DNA of 64,000 bases from Amycolatopsis keratiniphila subsp. keratiniphila (lineage in GTDB: Bacteria > Actinomycetota > Actinomycetes > Mycobacteriales > Pseudonocardiaceae). Each line of letters opens with the position of its first letter. Within the stretch, counting starts at the first letter, position 1. The translations under genes were made by a program, and so were the position numbers. Location of the stretch: positions 72,286 to 136,285 of the forward strand of contig NZ_LQMT02000011.1 of NCBI RefSeq assembly GCF_001620365.2. The letters run 5' to 3'. Shown one piece after another: positions 61,471 through 64,000 of this stretch. A model generated the notes under the pieces. The model searched no databases. It worked only from the letters and a program-made list of their open reading frames with translations, and was not told the origin of the DNA.

Positions 61471-61683
61471 TCATTGTGTCGGCGGCACGGATGTCTGCAC
61501 CTGACGAGTGCCTGACGATTGAGCGGTACTCGGTGGGAGCGTGGGCGGAGCCGAACGGCTGGAGACCGTCGGGGTGGTGCTGGGCGCGAGCGTGGTGATC
61601 GGTTCGGGCTCGTCTTGGTCGGTCACGCCGCAGCCGCTCAGGAGCAGGACGGCGGCGACGGCGATGGCCGGGCGAGGTCTCAT
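61471..61683 (-). CDS. Small lipoprotein of the two-component operon
   Basis: The product is 70 residues. The signal peptide ends in lipobox LLSGC (Cys at 18), followed by a Thr/Ser/Pro-rich tail. ATG 61683 overlaps the histidine kinase stop (ATGA). The gene order response regulator, kinase, lipoprotein recalls Streptomyces CseB, CseC and the lipoprotein CseA, which tunes the envelope-stress kinase. This product is shorter than CseA and shares no clear sequence beyond the lipobox. Confidence 0.75.
   Translation of the reverse strand: MRPRPAIAVAAVLLLSGCGVTDQDEPEPITTLAPSTTPTVSSRSAPPTLPPSTAQSSGTRQVQTSVPPTQ
61495..61520 (-). promoter_or_regulatory. Putative response-regulator box, copy 2
   Basis: On the minus strand it reads ATCGTCAGG, CACTC, GTCAG, one base, TGCAG. 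The first 19 bases match copy 3 at 63787 with a single change. It lies inside the 3' end of the lipoprotein gene and upstream of the small helical protein gene at 61443. Confidence 0.5.
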
Positions 61684-63068
61684 GCGGTCGCCTCCGGGAG
61701 TTCGACGACGAAGCGGGCGCCGCCCCCTGGCCGGTCTTCGACCCAGACGGTGCCGCCGTGGCGGTGGACGTGGTCGGCGACGATGGCCAGTCCGAGGCCG
61801 TTCCCGGTGTCGCGGTCGCGCCGTCCTGCGTGCAGGCCGCGAGCGAAGCGTTCGAAGATGCGTTCCCGCAGGGCGGGCGGTACGCCACTGCCGGCGTCGT
61901 CCACTTCCATTCTCGCGTGGCCGTCTCGTCTGCGCAGGGTGACGGCTACGGCGCCTCCACCGTAGCGGTCGGCGTTGTCGAGCAGGTTGGTGACGACGCG
62001 GTCGATGCGGCGGCGGTCGGCGGAGACGAGCGGGGTGTCCGGATCGGTGTCGAGAAGCGATTCGGAATCCCCTCTGCTGTCGAGGATGTTGCGCAGGAGG
62101 TCGTCGAGGTCCACCAGTTCGGCGGTCTCGGTGATGTCGTCCTGGTCGGCGCGGGAGATTTCGAGCAGGTCGATGACCATGCCCTGGAAGCGGCGCAGTT
62201 CCGCGTCGAGCAGTCCGAGCGCTTTGCGGGCGGTCGGGTCCATCGTGTCCTGGCGGCGGGTCATGACCTGGGTGACGTTGACCATCGTGGTGAGTGGCGA
62301 GCGGAGTTCGTGGCTGACGTCCGCGGCGAACCGTTTGTCGCGGCGTACTCGTTGTTCGAGCTGCTCGGTGGTGGTGTTGAAGCTCGTGGCGAGCGGGGCG
62401 AGATCGGGGTCGGTCTGGTGGGGGAGCCGGGTCGTCAGGTCTCCGCGTGCCACTCGCGCCGCGGCTCCGCGGAGCGCGGAGAGCGGCCGGAGCGCTCGTT
62501 TGGTGGTCCAGGCGCCGAGGGCCACCCCGAACAACGCGGAGACGACGGTGCCGGTGATCAGCAGGATGCTCAGGTAGCGGAAGGTCCGGTCCAGCTCCAG
62601 GAGGGGGTACAGCTCGACGTAGATGCTCTTGTCGCTGCCTACCGGGGTCGCGATGGCGAGTACGGGGATGCCGTCGGCGGTGAACCGTTGCCGCGCGGCG
62701 ATGCCATCTCTCGCGCTCTTCAGCAGGGCCGCCGGGATGGCGCGGGGATCGATCTGCCGTCCGCTGGTGAGCCAGCCGTCGGGCCGGGACAGCAGGATCG
62801 ACGAGTCCGGTCCGCTGGCGAGCCCGGTCAGGAGTTCGGTGAGGTTGTCGGAATGTTCGGCGAGTGCCTTGTCGACCAGGCCGACGTTGACCTCCGACTG
62901 CCGCAATGTGCTCTGCTCGCGCTGATCGAGCATGTAGCCGGTGGTCAGATTCCAGGTCGCGACGCCGAGGACGGTCATCACGAGCGCGAGGCAGAGGCCG
63001 AACGCGCCGGCCACGCGCCAGCGGAGGGAGAGGCGCCGCAGCGCCGACCGGAGCTCCGCGCGGGTCAT
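61680..63068 (-). CDS. Sensor histidine kinase with HAMP domain
   Basis: The product is 462 residues. TM1 (about 18-40) and TM2 (about 165-187) flank an outer sensor domain. HAMP (RALRPLSALRGAAARVARGD) follows, then H-box ADVSHELRSPLT (His253), N-box VVTNLLDNADRYG and G boxes DDAGSGVP and GNGLGLAIV. It overlaps both the upstream regulator (ATGA) and the downstream lipoprotein gene. MtrB/CseC-like; the signal is probably an envelope state. Confidence 0.93.
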   Translation of the reverse strand: MTRAELRSALRRLSLRWRVAGAFGLCLALVMTVLGVATWNLTTGYMLDQREQSTLRQSEVNVGLVDKALAEHSDNLTELLTGLASGPDSSILLSRPDGWLTSGRQIDPRAIPAALLKSARDGIAARQRFTADGIPVLAIATPVGSDKSIYVELYPLLELDRTFRYLSILLITGTVVSALFGVALGAWTTKRALRPLSALRGAAARVARGDLTTRLPHQTDPDLAPLATSFNTTTEQLEQRVRRDKRFAADVSHELRSPLTTMVNVTQVMTRRQDTMDPTARKALGLLDAELRRFQGMVIDLLEISRADQDDITETAELVDLDDLLRNILDSRGDSESLLDTDPDTPLVSADRRRIDRVVTNLLDNADRYGGGAVAVTLRRRDGHARMEVDDAGSGVPPALRERIFERFARGLHAGRRDRDTGNGLGLAIVADHVHRHGGTVWVEDRPGGGARFVVELPEATA

Positions 63069-63745
63069 GATCCCGGAGTGATCTGATAGCCGCGACCGCG
63101 CACGGTCAGTACCAGGCTGGGGTTGTCGGGATCGGGCTCGACCTTACGCCGTAACCGTCTGATGTGGACATCCAGCAGGCGGGTGTCTCCGAAATAGTCA
63201 TGCCCCCACACCCGCTGCAACAGCTGTTCCCTGGTAACGACCCGGCCCTCGGCCGTAGCGAGCTCGATCAGGAGACGGAACTCGGTGCGGGTCAGGTGCA
63301 CCGGGTATCCGTGTCGAAGCACGCTTTCCTTGTCAGGTTGGATTTCCAAGTCGCCCAGATTGAACGTGGTCGGGGGAGGTGGCGCGGTGCGGCGGAGAAG
63401 AGCACGGATCCGCGCCGCGAGTTCTCCGGCCACCAAGGGCTTGGTGACGTAGTCGTCAGCTCCGGCTTCCAGGCCCGCGATCACGTCCTGGGTATCCGCG
63501 CGGGCGGTGATCACGATGATCGGGAGCGCACCTTGATCACGCACGGAACGGCAGACGGTGAGTCCATCGATTCCCGGTAACATGAGGTCCAGAAGAATGA
63601 CGTCGAACCGGCCTGCCGCGAGCAGCTCCAGTCCGTCCTCGCCGGTCTCCGCGCATTCGACGTCGAAGCCCTCGTCGGCTAGCGCCAGGCTCAGAGCTTC
63701 GCTGATCATCACGTCGTCCTCGACGAGGAGAACACGGGTGGGCAC
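63065..63745 (-). CDS. OmpR-family response regulator (MtrA/CseB-like)
   Basis: The product is 226 residues from GTG 63745. The receiver has EDDVM, Asp53 (ILLDLMLPG) and YVTKPLV; the winged helix contains LTRTEFRLLIELATAEGRVV and TRLLDVHIRRLRRKVEPDPD, ending VRGRGYQITPG. It is the first gene of the regulator-kinase-lipoprotein operon. A box-like site 42 bases upstream of its start suggests autoregulation. Confidence 0.93.
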   Translation of the reverse strand: MPTRVLLVEDDVMISEALSLALADEGFDVECAETGEDGLELLAAGRFDVILLDLMLPGIDGLTVCRSVRDQGALPIIVITARADTQDVIAGLEAGADDYVTKPLVAGELAARIRALLRRTAPPPPTTFNLGDLEIQPDKESVLRHGYPVHLTRTEFRLLIELATAEGRVVTREQLLQRVWGHDYFGDTRLLDVHIRRLRRKVEPDPDNPSLVLTVRGRGYQITPGS

Positions 63746-63786
63746 AGTCGGTATCTCCTTCCGGCGGTCAAGGCTAACAGGCTCCG

Positions 63787-63811
63787 ATCGTAAGGCACTC
63801 GTCAGTTTCAG
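63787..63811. promoter_or_regulatory. Putative response-regulator box, copy 3
   Basis: ATCGTAAGG, CACTC, GTCAG, one base, TTCAG. It lies between the divergent response regulator gene and the gene starting at 63871. See copies at 59606 and 61495. The half-site spacing of about eleven bases (GTAAGG to GTCAGT) suits direct-repeat binding by OmpR-type regulators. Confidence 0.6.
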
Positions 63812-63870
63812 GGGCCTCGGATCGTGTCAGGGTGGAATAACGCTCACCGAAACACGGGAGGAACACGCCC

Positions 63871-64000
63871 ATGACCGCCGACGTCGTCACGCCACAAGCC
63901 GAAGTCTCTCCCGCCATGGGAAACCCTCCCAAGGTACGACGGCTGCGCGATGACGCGGACCGGTCCTGGGCCATCGCGGACGGGCATCGGACGCTGGCCG
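63871..64000 (+). CDS. Start of a protein-coding gene, cut by the window end
   Basis: ATG 63871 follows GGGAGG and opens 43 codons without a stop (MTADVVTPQAEVSPAMGNPP, then KVRRLRDDADRSWAIADGHR). Not enough remains to name a family. It is divergent from the two-component operon and shares the spacer with box copy 3. Confidence 0.6.
   Translation, partial: MTADVVTPQAEVSPAMGNPPKVRRLRDDADRSWAIADGHRTLA

Overview
This is a high-GC actinomycete chromosome window. It has frequent GTG starts, ATGA/GTGA stop-start overlaps, and many TetR, GntR, LuxR (LAL) and BTAD regulators and two-component systems. Pseudonocardiaceae fits best, and Amycolatopsis or a near relative is my guess. That guess rests on gene style and on two copies of a long palindrome I associate with that group from memory. 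No rRNA, tRNA, CRISPR array or intact insertion sequence was found.

Region 1 (1-30 kb) is the most unusual part. A membrane Ser/Thr kinase and an FHA protein face away from a tightly coupled operon: Fn3/beta-propeller surface protein, MoxR ATPase, DUF58 protein, TgpA-type transglutaminase-like membrane protein, kinase-like membrane protein. A paralogue of each of these five genes lies in 13.4-25.5 kb, but that set is split and rearranged. Between its parts sits a cassette with a Hint-type polymorphic toxin, a candidate immunity gene, a secreted coiled-coil protein and a small glycine-rich membrane protein. In both copies the transglutaminase has lost its catalytic Cys and His and the kinase-like protein has lost its HRD Asp. 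The module therefore looks like a surface-assembly or signalling device built on dead enzyme folds and driven by MoxR. A YCII protein and a large LAL regulator separate the two sets. A two-component system, a BTAD regulator, a LuxR-type HTH protein and an orphan response regulator follow.

Region 2 (30-38 kb) holds an ECF sigma factor with an anti-sigma-like partner and a GT-C-type membrane glycosyltransferase. Next comes a stretch of decayed genes (a frameshifted membrane protein, a WD40 scrap and an S66 carboxypeptidase scrap). An S12 serine hydrolase, a MerR regulator and a DadA-like FAD oxidoreductase follow.

Region 3 (38-55.9 kb) is catabolic. A five-gene operon (metal-dependent amidohydrolase, FAH-family enzyme, two-domain extradiol dioxygenase, SRPBCC protein, ACMSD-like amidohydrolase) is divergent from a GntR regulator across a perfect palindrome. 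A TetR gene and a DUF308-like/flavin disulfide oxidoreductase pair share a common operator. A second operon (amidohydrolase, M19 dipeptidase, D-amino-acid dehydrogenase-like protein, RidA, PucR regulator) is divergent from another S12 hydrolase and suits breakdown of D-amino-acid-containing peptides. A TetR-SDR pair closes the region.

Region 4 (55.9-64 kb) contains a GlsB-type membrane protein, a LAL regulator pseudogene broken by a 5-bp repeat expansion, a potassium channel with a SnoaL-like partner, a small helical protein, and a response regulator-histidine kinase-lipoprotein operon reminiscent of CseB-CseC-CseA. Three near-identical 25-bp sites lie before several of these transcription units and suggest a local regulon.
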